Source: Quillaja saponaria | Taxonomy: Eukaryota; Streptophyta; Magnoliopsida; Fabales; Quillajaceae | Length of the DNA: 64,000 bases | Assembly: GCA_029379385.1 (NCBI GenBank) | Contig: CM055607.1 | Span: 15,438,001-15,502,000 of the forward strand | Direction: 5' to 3' | Part shown: positions 33,519-46,558 of the stretch, one piece after another | Numbering within the stretch: position 1 is the stretch's first letter | Layout of the letters: each line of letters opens with the position of its first letter | Translations under genes and position numbers: made by a program | The notes under the pieces: generated by a model | The model's database searches: none | Told to the model about the DNA's origin: nothing | Seen by the model: the letters and a program-made list of their open reading frames with translations, nothing else

Positions 33519-35045
33519 TAATCTACATGAATTTAGAACCCTAATATTTATTTATTTAACATAAAATTATTGGGTTCATATAAGTCATTTTCTTTAAACT
33601 CAAAAACGAACTCATATATGAATGAAATTGATCCCAATTTATTAAAGCTTTTAAAGGTCTCGTTTATATTTTTAATTTGATATATTATTTAAGTGATTTC
33701 ATCAACTATAAGTCGAGAAATCTGAATTTTAAGATTAAGTTTATTTTAAAATCGAAATTAAGTTTTTGATTTGAAAACTAAGATTTCATGTTGTTTTTAT
33801 CAATTTAAATCATAGATTTAGATTATGTTATGTTTTATACATAGTCAGGAATCATTCAATGAGTTTAATTCGTATTATTTTGAGAAATTGGAATGAAACC
33901 CTTATGAAATAGAGTTAGGGTTCATGTCATTACAATTTCAATTAATTGATATAATATCTTGATAAAACATGAAATTGTTATAGGGTTATTGTTAGAAAAG
34001 TAATTTAAAACAAAACCCACACAAAAATTTGAGAAAAAACATCAAAAGGCTTCTAAAAAAGTAATTTTCAGAAATGGGTCATAACAGACCCGTTTCCCCT
34101 AGTTCGGGTCAAGAAGACTCGGCTGGAGAAGGAAGAAGAAGGACACGCAGGCGTATCCCACACGCTGCAAGTGGCGCGTGTGGTACATGCGCCACCTTCT
34201 GCCATCCCATTGCCCCCCAAAATTTTACCAAATTAATTTTTTGAATTTTATAATTTTATGGTATGGTTAAATTTGGGATATTATGTGCATGATTTATTGG
34301 TTTGGTTAATAATATTTTGTTATGTTTAAAACTAATATGGTTGCACATAAATAATTGTTAAGAACTATTTAATTTTCATATTTTATATGTTTTAGAACTG
34401 TTAATAGTAGATACTCTCCCTAGTTAGAGCTAAATAATTTCGTACTCTCATGTTTTCATAACATGTGTTAGTGAATGTTTCTATTTCGATTCAATTTTTC
34501 AAAGTTGCAACATGTGTTTAATTATCCTATAAGATACTTTTAAAATGTATTTTGGTTTTAAATGATAAATTATGAGTAATTATATTTTCCTGGCTTGAGA
34601 AAATCTTATATGTTTATGTAGATGGTTGCCACAAAAGTGGTCTATCTATATAGATTTGTGGGATTTTTGAAAGCTACAGTATGAGAAGTTTCTTAAATTA
34701 TTGTATATAGTTTCCCGCCCAAAGGGGGTTATTATATACTTTACTTTTGGAAAATACATGAAATATATGGTTTGGGGTATATCGGCCTAGAAAGTTTATC
34801 TGCCCAAATGGGATAGACTTTTCAAAAGCTAGGATATTGTAATTTAAGTTTCATGGGTTAATCATGAGATCCTAATAGCATGTTATATTCTCTGCCCAAA
34901 GAAGAGTTTGTAATGATGCACTTTAGATTCATGGACAATAAATTTTATTCTTGATTTTTTAACTACTCAATTTGTTGACATGTTGCATTATTTGTTATTG
35001 AATCAATCTCCCTAACTGTTAACAACAATAGTGCTACTATTGAAA

Positions 35046-38000
35046 TGTTGAAATGGAAGCAAGATGTTGAATTTGCCATGGGAATTATGGATATCGATTT
35101 AGCTCTGCGTAGTGAGAAACCTGTTGATCTTTCTGATGCTAGCTCCATAGCTCAGAAAGAAGCTTTTGACAAATGGGAGAGATCAAATAGATTGAGTTTG
35201 ATCTACATGAAGAGGTCAATTTCTGAACACCTTTTGAGTGGGTTATTTGAAACTCAAAGTGCCAAAGACTTATGAAAGCTATAAGGGATACGTACAAGGT
35301 ATCTAATATGCTGAGACTGGAAAACTAATAAATAATCTAGAGGGTATGAGATTTGAAAATGGAACTGGGGTTTGGGAATTTATTCTAAAAATGGTTCACG
35401 TATAAACTAAGCTTAAAAACAAAGAAATTCCAATCCCTGATAGTTTTGTGGTTCACCATTCTCTTAATTCCTTACCACCTGATTTCTCTCAAATCAAAAC
35501 TGCCTATAACACCTAAAATGAATCCTAGACCATCAATGACCTTATCTCTAACTTTGTGGCTGAGGAGGATAAGCTTAAGAAAGAAAAAAGTGAAACTGCA
35601 CTTTTTGTTTCCCATTCCAAACCTTGTTCTACCAAGGGTCGTCAGGGTTAGTCTAAATCTACTTATCATAAGAAAACTCAAGATGCAAAAGGGCGTGGTC
35701 TTGGTCAGAAACTTGTTGTGGGTGGTCTTAAGGTTGCCATTAAAAAAGACATCACATGTTTCTTTTGCAAAAGGAAAGATCATGTCAAAGTAGACTGCTT
35801 CAAATTAAAAACCCGATTAGAAAAGAAAAATAAACAAGAAGGTAACTCACTTACTTTCATTTTTTTTTAATCCAATTTAGTTAATGTCCCATCAAATTCT
35901 TGGTGGCTTGACAGTGGTGCAACTGTTCATGTTGATTTTACTATGCAGGGGTTCAAACACAAAAGTAAGCCAAGTGATTAAGAGGCAAAGCTTAAAGTTG
36001 GGAATGATTTCGAAGTTGAAGTTGAGTCAGTAGGAATCATCTCTTTAATTTTAGAAAGTGGTTTTGAACTTGTTTTGGTAAAAAAAATTTATGTACCGGC
36101 TTTTAAGTGGAATTTGATTTTAATTTCCTTGTTGGACAAAATTGGTTATTCCTTTAATTTTGGTAATTCAAAAGTTCAGTTGCTTTTAAATTCTGAAATT
36201 CTTGGAGGGTGTGTTTTGTCCAATGGTTTATATAGAATGAATTTAGCACCCTTAAATATTAATTCATCTTTAAACTACTGAAAAAGTTGTTTCCAAAAAA
36301 TCTTTAATTAAAGAGAAATTCTCAATGCTTTGGCATAAGCGTATAGGGTCATATATGAAGAGAAAGAGTTGAAAGACTCATTAAGGATGGTATCCTACCA
36401 TCACTTGATTTTGATGACTTAGAAACTTGTGTTGATTGCATTAGAGGTAAATTGACTAAGACAAGGAAAAATGGGTCAACCCGTAGTTTAGAACTCTTAG
36501 AGATCATTCACATAGATATTAGTGGACCCTATTCCAACACTTTATGTAAAAACCGTTATTTAATTACCTTCATTGATAACTTTTCTCGTTTTGGTTTTCT
36601 ATAGTTAATTAAAGAAAAATCTGATTCTCTTGATAAATTTATAATTTTCAAAACTGAAGTCGAAAAACAATTAGGAAAAGTCATTAAAATTGTGAGATCT
36701 GACCTTGGAGGTGAGTACTATGGAAAACATGGAGTTGGTGGACAACATATAGGACCATTTGCCAAGTACTTACAAGAGTGTGAGATTGTTGCCCAATATA
36801 CCATGCCTGGTAGCCCTGAAAGAAATGGTGTAGCCAAAAGGCATAATCGCACCCTTAAGGACATGATGAGGAGTATGATAAGAAGGTCAAAATTTTCCTG
36901 AATATCTTTAGGGGGAAGCCATTAAAACTACCTTGTACATCCTTAATAGGATTCCCAGTAAAGCAGTGCCTAAAACACTTTTTGAGTTGTGGACTGTGAG
37001 GAAGCCTAGCTTGAACCATTTTCGTGTTTAGGGGGTGTCCAGCTGAAAGTGAGAATCTATAACCCAAATGAGAAGAAAACTGACCTTAGATCTACCCTCT
37101 ATTACTTTATTGGTTATCTAGATCGCTCTAAAGGATTTGTGTTCTATTGCCCTACACAAGGAACCAAAGTAGTAGAATCACAAACTGCCAAGTTCTTGGA
37201 ATTTGATGTTTCTGAGTTTGAAAAATATTCACCTTTAGATCAGGGAGAACGAAATGAGGATATTACTATTCCATTATATGATCTGTCAGAAGCAATTATT
37301 TCCTTGCCTGTTGTGAGAACAAGTTATTGGGGGGTGGGGGGGAGGGAGTAAATAAACAAGCTGAAGTAACACAACCTGTTCCCACTGATGCTACTGCATA
37401 TGTTCCTAATGAAGCTCCTCAGCAACATAATCCAATTGTACAAATACCTGTTAGAAGATCTGAACGACAGAGAAGGCATGCTATTTCTAATGACTTCATT
37501 GTGTATTTAGGTGAAATTGATTATGATGTTGGTTATATTATTGATCCCACTACATATGGAGAAGCTGTCTCTAGTCCATAGTCAGATAAGTGGATTGAAG
37601 CCATGAAAGAAAAGATGCAATCTATGGTACATAATGGTGTATGGGAGTTGGTTGCACTTCTAGAAGGTTGCAGACCAATTGGGTGTAAGTAGGTTTACAA
37701 GACCAAGAAAGATTCAAAAGGAAAAATTTAGCATTTCAAAGCAAGACTTGTAGCTAAAGGTTTCTATCAAAGAGAAGGTGTGGACTTTAATGAGACTTTC
37801 TCTCCTATCTCAACTAAAGACTCCTTTAGGGTCATCATGGCATTAGTGGCTCATTTTAATCTCGAGTTACATCAGATAAATGTCAAGACAACCTTCTTAA
37901 ATGAAGATCTTGCTGAAGAGGTTTATATGGTTCAAAATGAAGGTTTCAAAGAAAATGAAGAGAGTGAACTTGTTTGTAGACTCACGAAGTCTATCTATAG

Positions 38001-39030
38001 TCTAAAACAAGCATCTTGACAGTGGTTCTTGCAGTTTGATGAGGTAATCACCTCTCTTAGTTTTGTTAAAAACAAGATTGATCAGTGCATATATCTCAAA
38101 GTCAGTGGGAGCAAATTTATCATTCTGGTTTTATACGTTGATGATATTTTGCTTGACAGTAGTAATGTTGGTTTATTACATAAGACAAAATTGATGTTAT
38201 TTAAGACCTTCAACATGAAGGATCTTGGGGAAGCATCATTTGTCCTTAGCATTGAAATTCATCAGGACATATCTCGTTATTTGTTGGGTCTTTCTCAGCG
38301 AGCATACATTGATCATGTGCTCGATAGGTTTAATATGTGTAAATGTAAGCCTGAAGGTGTATCATTTGTCAAGAGTGATAGATTCAGCTTGGATCAATGT
38401 CCCGTTAATGATTTTCAGATGGAGTTCATGAAGAATGTGCCTTATGCTAGGGCAATTGGAAGCTTATTGTATGCTCAGGTTTGCACCAAACCTGACATTG
38501 CTTTTGCAGTGGGAGTTCTTGGTAGATATTAGTCAAATCCCAGGTGCAGAACATTAGGTTGCTGTGAAGAAAGTTATGAGGTATTTGCAGAGGACCAAGG
38601 ATTTTATGCTGGTGTATAGAAAGGTTGATCACCTTGAGTTAATTGGTTACTTTGATTTTGAGTTTGCTGGTTGCAAGGATGATATGAAATCTACATCAGG
38701 ATACATTTTCATGTTAGCTGGGGGAGCCGTATCTTGGAAAAGTTTTAAACAGACAATCACTGCTTCTTCCACTGTGTATGCCGAGTTCGTTGCTTATTAT
38801 AGAGCATCGACACAGAATATATGGTTGAAGAACATGATAACCAGTCTTAGTGTGGTTGATTCTTTTCAAAGAATAACAAGAACTCTAGTACATCGAAAGC
38901 TATAGATATTAAGTATCTAGCTACTAGAGATTTAGTTAAAAAGGGAAACACTGTGTTTGAATGCATTGAAACAGAAAAAATGTTAGCAGATCCTTTAACC
39001 AAAGGATTTAGGACTGGGGTTTTCAAAAGT
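35046..39030 (+). pseudogene. Copia gag-pol remnant
   Basis: Domains in order: gag (WKQDVEFAMGIMDIDLALR, then a WERSNRLSL helix) from 35046; zinc knuckle CFFCKRKDHVKVDCFKLK near 35757-35810; protease WWLDSGATVHV near 35901; integrase (HIDISGPYS near 36506; PGSPERNGVAKRHNRTLKDM near 36806); RT (MDFNETFSPISTKDSFR at 37780; YVDDILLDSS near 38137); RNase H (STSGYIFMLAGGAVSW near 38690; TASSTVYAEFVAY near 38760). Gag-protease-INT-RT-RH order defines copia. Many in-frame stops (for example TAG near 36602) and frameshifts make it non-functional. The polyprotein would have been cut by its own protease. Confidence 0.9.
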
Positions 39031-39744
39031 CATGTTGAGAACATGAGTGTTGTGGAGTCCTTTAATGTTTTTGTTAGTGGGAGTTTGCGTTGTCTTATTC
39101 AAACTAGCTAGCATGTTATATATGCTATTTTATGTTTGTTTACATCCTTGTTGGATGGTACGTTTTATTAATGAAAATAATAGTTATTTTCATTATGATA
39201 TGATTGATATTTTATGTACACATATGGTTATTTATCACATGTCATTGCATTAAAATCTTAAGACTTTGTGTTTGTCTTAAGTATAACGATTTTGTCAATT
39301 TGGAAGTATGTCTCAAATGACAATATCTTGAGATGGTTATTGAGACATACAAGCTTAAAATTAAGTTTAAGTGATTTCTAGTGCTTTGGAAAGTATCTAG
39401 TTTTAATGAAATCACCTGGAAGACTGACAATGAAAATAGCATATGTTGATCACATTTAGATGCTATTTTTCTTGCTACACTACCACATCTAGATCCATTG
39501 TAGATTAGGTTGTTGCTTTGTAACCATGGATTGGTCTTGTGTCGTTTAAGTGGCAAAATGATTGCCATGATTTGGTATTAATAACTTAATTGGGCTGGAT
39601 TGTTTGAAGTGCGTCTTAAGACCAAAATTTTTCTTTTAAAATTCTAGCCACATAAAAGTTATATCTTGCCCGAGAGTTGTTCTCTAAAAATATGTTTTTT
39701 CAAAATTTTAAAAACAACAATTAATGATTGCCTAAGTGAAAGAA

Positions 39745-40227
39745 TGTTAGAAATTCCAAATATAGGGTTGCCATTAATTGTATGGTTTTGTTTTAATAAT
39801 AAATCGAGCTTAAGATTTGCTCCATTTGAGACATGCTGGTAAAAGTCTATATAGTTTATGTGATCATTTGGGATATGGCTTAAGTACATTTGTTATCTGA
39901 TTAGATATATTATCTGATTAGATTTGGATTGGCAGTAAGTGTAGGCTGAGTGACTTTAGGAGTCTTTAATGGGAGGACCTCTTAGAGTTTTATCTGACAT
40001 GAAATAGCTAGGTCCCGTCTCCTCTCTATATATATGCATCTTGTCCCATTGAGAGCTGCCAATAAAAATATAGAGAGTACGAAGAGGATGACCTGGCAGT
40101 GTGAAGTAATTACTAAGACGTGCTTGATTGAGATTTCATATATCCGCTGCTATGGCTTAATCAGGTACTCAAGCTTTATTATTAATGTGTTCTAAATTCA
40201 TGTATAAGATCTTGTAAATTCATAATA
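39745..40227 (+). repeat. 3' LTR of copia element
   Basis: It begins TGTTAGAAATTCCAAATATA and ends AAATTCATAATA. It is 483 bp, slightly longer than the 5' LTR because of small insertions such as a repeated TTATCTGATTAGAT unit near 39891-39916. Confidence 0.88.
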
Positions 40228-40992
40228 GGAGATGCACAAGGAGAAATGAGGACTCCACTGCTCCAGTCCAGTGATTTCTCCATCGAAAGGTACATCATTT
40301 CAGCGTCAATCATGGATTTGAAGGAAGGGATTGTTCAAATCTTAGTAAATGTCCCCTTTGTTTGTTTGTTTGAACTTTGAATGTCCTCTTTAATTGTTTA
40401 TCCCATTTTCCGTGGGCTATCTGTCACTTTGTTTTGATTATGAGAAACAAAAAGTGCAGAAGAAAGAAGTAAAGAACTGTTGGGTATCGCATTGTTTATG
40501 AATTGATATATTTATATTTTGTGATGATTATGAGATGGAAATTAAGGAATTCAATAATGAAAAAGCCTGTTCCTTCTGTACAAAGTATTTTACAGAATTA
40601 ATTTTCTTGTATCCATGACATACTAAACAAACGAGCTTTAATAATGAAGAAACTGGTTCCATCAATCTAGTTCTTTATTTCCATAACATTCATTTATGGA
40701 ACTTGAAGCTCAAATCTTTTACTTGAGAGAAAAATAAAAGTAGTCACAATATGAAGCTTCCATTTAACATTTTTATGAAATAACTGATTAGGATCAATCA
40801 ACTGGGAAGCGTATAGTTTATATATACAAGATTTATTTTTCTTATTTTTAAGAAATAAAAATATATAATACAATTAAAAATTAAAAAATGAATATCAACC
40901 GAGTTGACTCGAATTGACCTGCAGTTGACCCGGTAACCCACGGACCCAGATGCCTTTCATAGTCAATTTATGAGTTGGGTTTCAAAACATTG

Positions 40993-41640
40993 GTTCATAT
41001 ATCTCTTCCTAGAAATTCCATTTAGAACTAATTCAATGAATTAGTCACACCTTTCCAAATACATTTAATGACAAACAGCAGGCAACATTGGAATGCCACT
41101 GAACTCCTGGGCATAAAGCAGCAAGGAATGGAATCGTTAAAGGACTATATGGCCCGGTTCAATATCTATAAGGCATCCTTGGAGGTAGGAAATGTTGACC
41201 TCTATAGCATAATCATTACATTCAAAGTCGGCCTCAAACTTTCTCCTTTCCAATGAAACCTTAACCTTAAAAACCCAAACCAATCACCAAGAACTTAAGG
41301 AGAGAGCTTAAGAATTTATTAATGTAGAAGAGGCAGAGCAAAATCTGATTTCCAACCTATCCCACCACTATCGACCCAGAAACCCATACATATCCCTACC
41401 CTTATAATCGTGATGACCGAAATAAGAACGAACCAGCTTCCGACCCTCTTAGAAAATACTTCCTAAAGCTCAAATATGAATCTTATCAAGCCCTGAATAA
41501 ACCTCCCCACGAGATCCTTATTGTTGAGCAAGACACGAGCATTTTCCAGTTTCTGCCAAAACTTGCTACAAAACCCTTTTGCCTCAACCAAACAAAATAT
41601 TGTGCCTTTCATAGGAGCGCAGGCACAGTACTAACAACTA
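40993..41640 (+). mobile_element. Ty3/gypsy remnant, right part (gag end)
   Basis: It continues the gag interrupted at 32703: GIKQQGMESLKDYMARFN, SIIITFKVGLKLSPFQ, then further on ILIVEQDTSIFQFLPKL and KYCAFHRS, which resembles the K.YC.FH zinc-knuckle region of gypsy gag. Several stops. The remnant ends without recognisable pol or LTR. Confidence 0.75.
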
Positions 41641-43905
41641 TTAAGTCTTAGAAATTTTTTAAAGACAAATAAAGAACAATGTAACTTTTAGAAACTAAAA
41701 TAATAAATAAACCAAAAAAATAAATGTGAAATTATCCACCACTTGCCCAAAATACTCATGTGGGTCAAATTTAATATATTTTTGAAGGCGCCATAATTAA
41801 GGGGTAAATTTGGTCATGCAATGTTTTTGTAGGATACATTGTCATTTATCTATATCTAAATTATATATAAAATTGATTTAATGGTATAATTTTATCATTT
41901 TCAAAAATGACCTTCATAAAAAATTAATTTTCTTTCTTATATCTCCTTTTAGTTCAACTTTTAACCCTTTCATTTTACATAAAGAATTTTTTATTTATAT
42001 TAATAAATTTTAATAATAATAATCTCTAATAATAATTAAAAAAACTATATGTAACAAATTATCTATAATTTAACACTATATTAAACTCTTTGTTTCATTG
42101 TTTTATCATAAAATTGTAATTGCTATTTTTTTTTATATATATACATTTAACAAATTATCTATAAATTAGCATCATATTAAATATCTCATCTCAATTTGTT
42201 TTATCGCACAAAAGTCATTTAGTATCATGATGTGTTGTTGTTGATTCCTATGGAATATGATAAAACATGCGTAACATTTTGATTATTTTTTGCAATGGTT
42301 CACTATAAGGTAAACTCTTGATTAATTTTTCAACTCTACTATTAAATAAGTTATTTTTCTTTTCTTTTTTTTCAACTAGTAAAGTCTCTTCTTCTTTTTT
42401 TTTTCTTTTTTTCTTTTTTTTAAATATTTTCATTCTATTTGAGTTATGTTGTTTTGCTGAAATATTTTAGAGTAAAAAATAGTATAATATACAAGTAAGC
42501 TATTAATTGTTATTATTTATTAGGTTTACAAAACAAGAAAGTAGCATAATAATTTTAAATTTAATATTCGGGAGAAGTTTTTTTCCTTTAATTATTTGGT
42601 TTTGAGGGGAAAAAAATTTGAGACTCTTGAATTTAAAGTAATATTTTGATATCATTTTGAGAAGAAAAAAATAAAACTATTTATAAATGTTGATAGCAAT
42701 AAAATATAATTAGTTTTTCATAGTAAATTTAACTAAATAAATCTTGCATAATATCAATGTTTGACAAAAATAAATTTAAATTATTTGTGATATAAAGTAA
42801 TAGATTTCTAAGTATTAATTAAGAAGGATAGAAGATAGAAGAAGAAAGATTCTTTTGGTATTGGTACTAAATTTAGCAAGGCTTTTAATAGTTATATGAT
42901 TGTAATTTTTATTTTGATTTTATGTTAATAAGTTTTGAATAAAAATTAAATTAAAACAACCATAAAATTTAATCTAGTTGACTTTGTATTTTTTTTTTTC
43001 CTGATCATTCATTGAAAGAAAGCATAAATCATAAACTTGATAAATATTATTGGTATGAATATGATTACCTTATTTTTTTATTATAAATTAAAATTATTTC
43101 TAGTTGTGTACTTGAGATTTTATATAATAATATTGTGACTTTTTGTTTTATCTTAATTTTTATCTCTAACTAGTTTTTCATATATATTAAAATGAAAAAG
43201 AAATAAAATATGAGTTTGAATATGAAAACATGTAAGAATGAAAGTAAAATATTAAAAGTATATGTATAATAAAAAAGTTTAATTTTAATAAATATTTTAT
43301 AAGACTAAATATTAAAAACTTATTTAATATTAAGTTTTTAATTATTTCACGTGCAACAACTCTTGGTGACGTATAAACTAGTTGAACGATGTGAAGTGAA
43401 ATTTGGGTGAGCAGAGAAACAGTTTGATTGATGTTGCCGTATGTGATAATATTCAATACAAAATCTCTTGTACTTTCTCCTCAAGAAACAAGTTCAGATG
43501 CATGAAACTATAACAATACACGTGGCGAGTGTATTGAATAAAGGAAATCGGTGAGTTCTAGGAGATCGTTTTTAAGTGTGATCTGCCGTTGACAGACCAG
43601 TATCACCGCTACTGCTTACTAGTAATGATATTGGTTGGGTATTGAATAAAGGAAATCGGTGAGTTCTAGGAGAGGAACAGGAAAGGGTAAAATTGGAAAT
43701 AAAGAAAAAATTGCATGAAAAACTAGAGGTGGGGTATGAGGATGTTTGGCGTGATGTCGCAACTATTTATTACCAAATCTTGTCCTTCTCTCCTTCCTTT
43801 CTTCCTCTATTTCTTGCTTTTGTCAGGGAGGAAGAGAAAGAAACAAACCAAAACAAAGAGACATATAGAACTGGCTGTTTTACTATTCGGTTTTGGTACT
43901 CTATA
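41641..43905. other. AT-rich spacer and exostosin upstream region
   Basis: Very AT-rich with no gene. A|TCTATATCTAAATTATATA at about 41850 and CACGTGCAACAACTC...ACTAG|T at about 43350-43381 could be the two ends of one Helitron of ~1.5 kb, but the start is weak. The last 400 bp are the upstream/5' UTR of the exostosin gene, with a CACGTGG motif at 43519-43525. Confidence 0.4.
43531..43673 (+). repeat. Perfect 35-bp direct repeat upstream of exostosin gene
   Basis: The 35 bases at 43531-43565 (starting GTATTGAATAAAGGAAATCG) recur exactly at 43639-43673, period 108 bp. The 73-bp spacer is single copy. It lies in the probable promoter or 5' UTR. Confidence 0.92.
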
Positions 43906-46558
43906 ATGGGATTGGGGGGAAGTAACAAAAATTGGAGTTTATGGTGTACATCAAAATCAACATCATCTGCAAAGCTTTTGTTGTTCATGGTGCCTTTAAT
44001 GGTGGTTGCTGGGTTAATTTTTGTGTTGGGTCCTAATGCTTCCAACTGGGTTTTAATTTTTAGCCATCCTTCGGGATCATATTGGGGTTCTAGGAGTGGT
44101 ACTACTTCTAATGGTATTGAGGTTCATCTTTCATCAGAAAAGAAAGAGCGAGAAGAGATTACTGTGGGTGTGGTGGTGGCTGTGAATCATGCTCATCATA
44201 ATATGGAAGAAGCTCTCTCAGATGATACCACCCTTAATCGTTCTTCTTCTCCTCCACTTGCTATTCATCATTCTGATCTTGTCCAACCACTTCAACATCA
44301 ACAACAATCGTCCGTAAGACCTCTTCGACCTTAATTAATTAATTTTTTTTTTTTTGGAAGAAAATTATATTAATTACTTTTATTAAAACACAGAAGAATT
44401 ATATAATATATATATCAGGTTTATTCATGCAAAATTTATAATAGTTCTTTGATAAGCATCTTTGAAGAGGAAGTACTATATTTGCAGGTTAAATTAAGTT
44501 GAGGGATTCAATTTTAGTAAAACTGCTGTCCTCTTCTACTTACATGTGTGACATTATTGTCTTTGATATTTGAATAAACAAATCCTCCGAAATTTCTTTT
44601 TGTGTTGCTGGTTGTACTTTTTTTTTCTTTCTAATTTGAAAAAATGATGTTATGAAGCTTTGCTTGTTAAATACATTAATTACTAGGAAAATGTTAAATT
44701 TAAGAATTCTCATATAACTCTGAATTATATATCGAGGTTGATGATTTACAAGTTATCTTTGGTATGGTGAAATTTGGAAGATGCTTATACTAGCTGTCTC
44801 TGGTTTTGGTGATGTGGGGATGAAAAGTGATTATATGGACTTTCAGTTTTTAGTTGTTAAAGAACTAGTAGATAGTAGTATCGTATTCATAGCTTTTAAT
44901 AAGCATAGAGAGAAAAATGGAAAGATGTCATGTGAGACGTAATAACATTTTTCTCCCTTTTTTAACTTATGCTAATTAGGAGATTCCCCAATGTTATGTT
45001 GATATTTGTAAACCTTAGTTTTAGTGAACTCTGTTGTGAATTAATATTATCTTTAATCAGGATGCATCTGGGGAATATGGCATCAATGGCATCTCCAAAA
45101 ATCATCCCAGCCACGTTGTTTCTTCGACGAATGAATCATATCTTGCTCTCACAGAAGACAGGAGACAAAGAAAGTTCACAAGCTTGAATAGGACTGAAAT
45201 CAGTCTTATACAAGCTCGTGCTGCAATTAGAAAAGCTAAAAATGGGAATCCAATGCATGATCCAGATTATGTTCCTGTAGGTCCAATGTATTTGAATGCC
45301 AATGCATTTCACAGGTATATATCACGTGCATTTAGTTCTATGGAAGAACATAATGTTACAGTGCACAATTTGACACAAATTGTAGTTTAGAGCTATACAG
45401 TTTACATTAATTCTCATAATTCTTTTCTACTATACAGAAGCTACTTGGAAATGGAGAGACAGTTTAAGATATTTGTGTACGAAGAAGGGGAGCCGCCAGT
45501 GTTTCACAATGGTCCTTGCAAGAGTATATACTCCATGGAGGGGAATTTCATCCATGGTCTTGAGATGAATAGCCAGTTTCGAACCAGAGATCCTGAGAAA
45601 GCACATGTTTATTTCCTTCCCTTTAGTGTAGCTATGATGGTACAATTTGTGTACATACGAGACTCACATGATATGAGTCCAATAAAAAAGACAGTCTCAG
45701 ACTATATCAAAGTCATTGCTGGAAGATATCCCTATTGGAACGGAAGCCTTGGAGCTGATCATTTCATGCTTGCTTGCCATGATTGGGTGAGTGAGGGCTA
45801 AAACCTTAACTTTTTATTATAATAATTTACCTTGCACAAAAAAAAAATAAAAAAAAATTGTACTAGATCATATATAGAACTCTTTTGTTCTGTTACAGGG
45901 GCCAGAGACATCCTTTTCCAATCCTTACCTATTCAAGAACTCGATTCGTGTTCTTTGCAATGCCAACACCTCTGAGGGATTCAATCCCTCTAAAGATGCC
46001 TCCTTTCCAGAAATCAATCTCCAAACTGGTTCAATCAACGGTTTTGTTGGCGGTCCATCTCCATCTAAACGTCCAATCTTGGCCTTCTTTGCCGGAGGGC
46101 TTCACGGGCCAATTAGACCTGTCCTCCTTGAGCATTGGGAAAACAAAGATGAAGATATTAGGGTTCACAGGTACCTTCCAAAGGGTGTATCTTACAATGA
46201 CATGATGAGAAAAAGCAAGTATTGCATTTGCCCAAGTGGTTATGAAGTTGCAAGCCCAAGAGTTGTTGAGGCAATCTACACAGGATGTGTTCCAGTGCTT
46301 ATTTCAGATCATTATGTCCCACCATTTAGTGATGTACTAAATTGGAAATCATTCTCAGTTGAAGTTCCTGTGAAGGACATCCCAAATTTGAAGAGAATAT
46401 TAATGGGTATAAGTTCTAGACAGTATATAAGAATGCAAAGAAGACTGGTACAAATTAGAAGACATTTTGAGGTACATTCTCCTCCTAAGAGATTTGATGT
46501 ATTCCATATGATCCTTCATTCTGTATGGCTTAGAAGACTGAATGTTAGAGTCACATAA
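43906..46558 (+). CDS. Exostosin-family glycosyltransferase (GT47), At5g03795-like
   Basis: A Golgi type II membrane protein of the exostosin/GT47 family, likely transferring a sugar to cell-wall polysaccharide or glycoprotein; acceptor unknown. Exons are 43906-44313, 45061-45314, 45438-45786 and 45899-46558, all GT/AG, phases consistent, 556 residues, no frame break. The ATG at 43906 (MGLGGSNKNWSLWC) is chosen because a membrane anchor (LLLFMVPLMVVAGLIFVLG) follows at about residues 22-40; an in-frame ATG at 43693 exists but adds an atypical leader. The luminal stem is Ser/His/Gln-rich. The catalytic domain begins near YLEMERQFKIFVYEEGEPP and includes GNFIHGLEM, FRTRDPEKAHVYFLPFS, RYPYWNGSLGADHFMLACHDW, FFAGGLHGPIRP, KYCICPSGYEVASPRVVEAI, GCVPVLISDHYVPPFSDVL. 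This matches the family well. Neighbouring gene order suggests the At5g03795 orthologue (from memory). Confidence 0.93.

Larger units (their letters stand above)
33045..40227 (+). mobile_element. Ty1/copia retrotransposon, complete but inactive
   Basis: A structurally full-length element: 5' LTR 33045-33503, primer site 33506-33518, gag-protease-integrase-RT-RNase H in copia order, 3' LTR 39745-40227. The 5-bp flanks are GGAAA (33040-33044) and GGAGA (40228-40232), one mismatch. The LTRs differ by several substitutions and small indels, so the insertion is not recent. It sits inside the hAT element. The leader from primer site to gag is long (about 1.5 kb), and about 0.7 kb separates RNase H from the 3' LTR. 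Confidence 0.9.
32704..40992. mobile_element. hAT-type element inserted in gypsy gag, itself split by copia
   Basis: An exact 8-bp duplication GTTCATAT lies at 32696-32703 and 40993-41000. Inverted ends are CAATGTTTTAAGACCC on the left and, inward from the right, CAATGTTTTGAAACCC. Own sequence is about 1.1 kb (32704-33044 plus 40233-40992) once the copia insertion is removed. GGGCGGGTTGACC near the left end is mirrored by GGTTGACCCGG-type sequence near the right. No transposase ORF, so non-autonomous. Confidence 0.85.

Noticed and set aside
43531..43673. Spaced identical repeats as a CRISPR-like array
   Set aside because: Only two copies, plant nuclear context, no associated genes.
43693..43905. 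Upstream in-frame ATG that would add 71 residues to the exostosin protein
   Set aside because: The extra leader is atypical and lies over the probable 5' UTR; the ATG at 43906 directly precedes a proper type II anchor.
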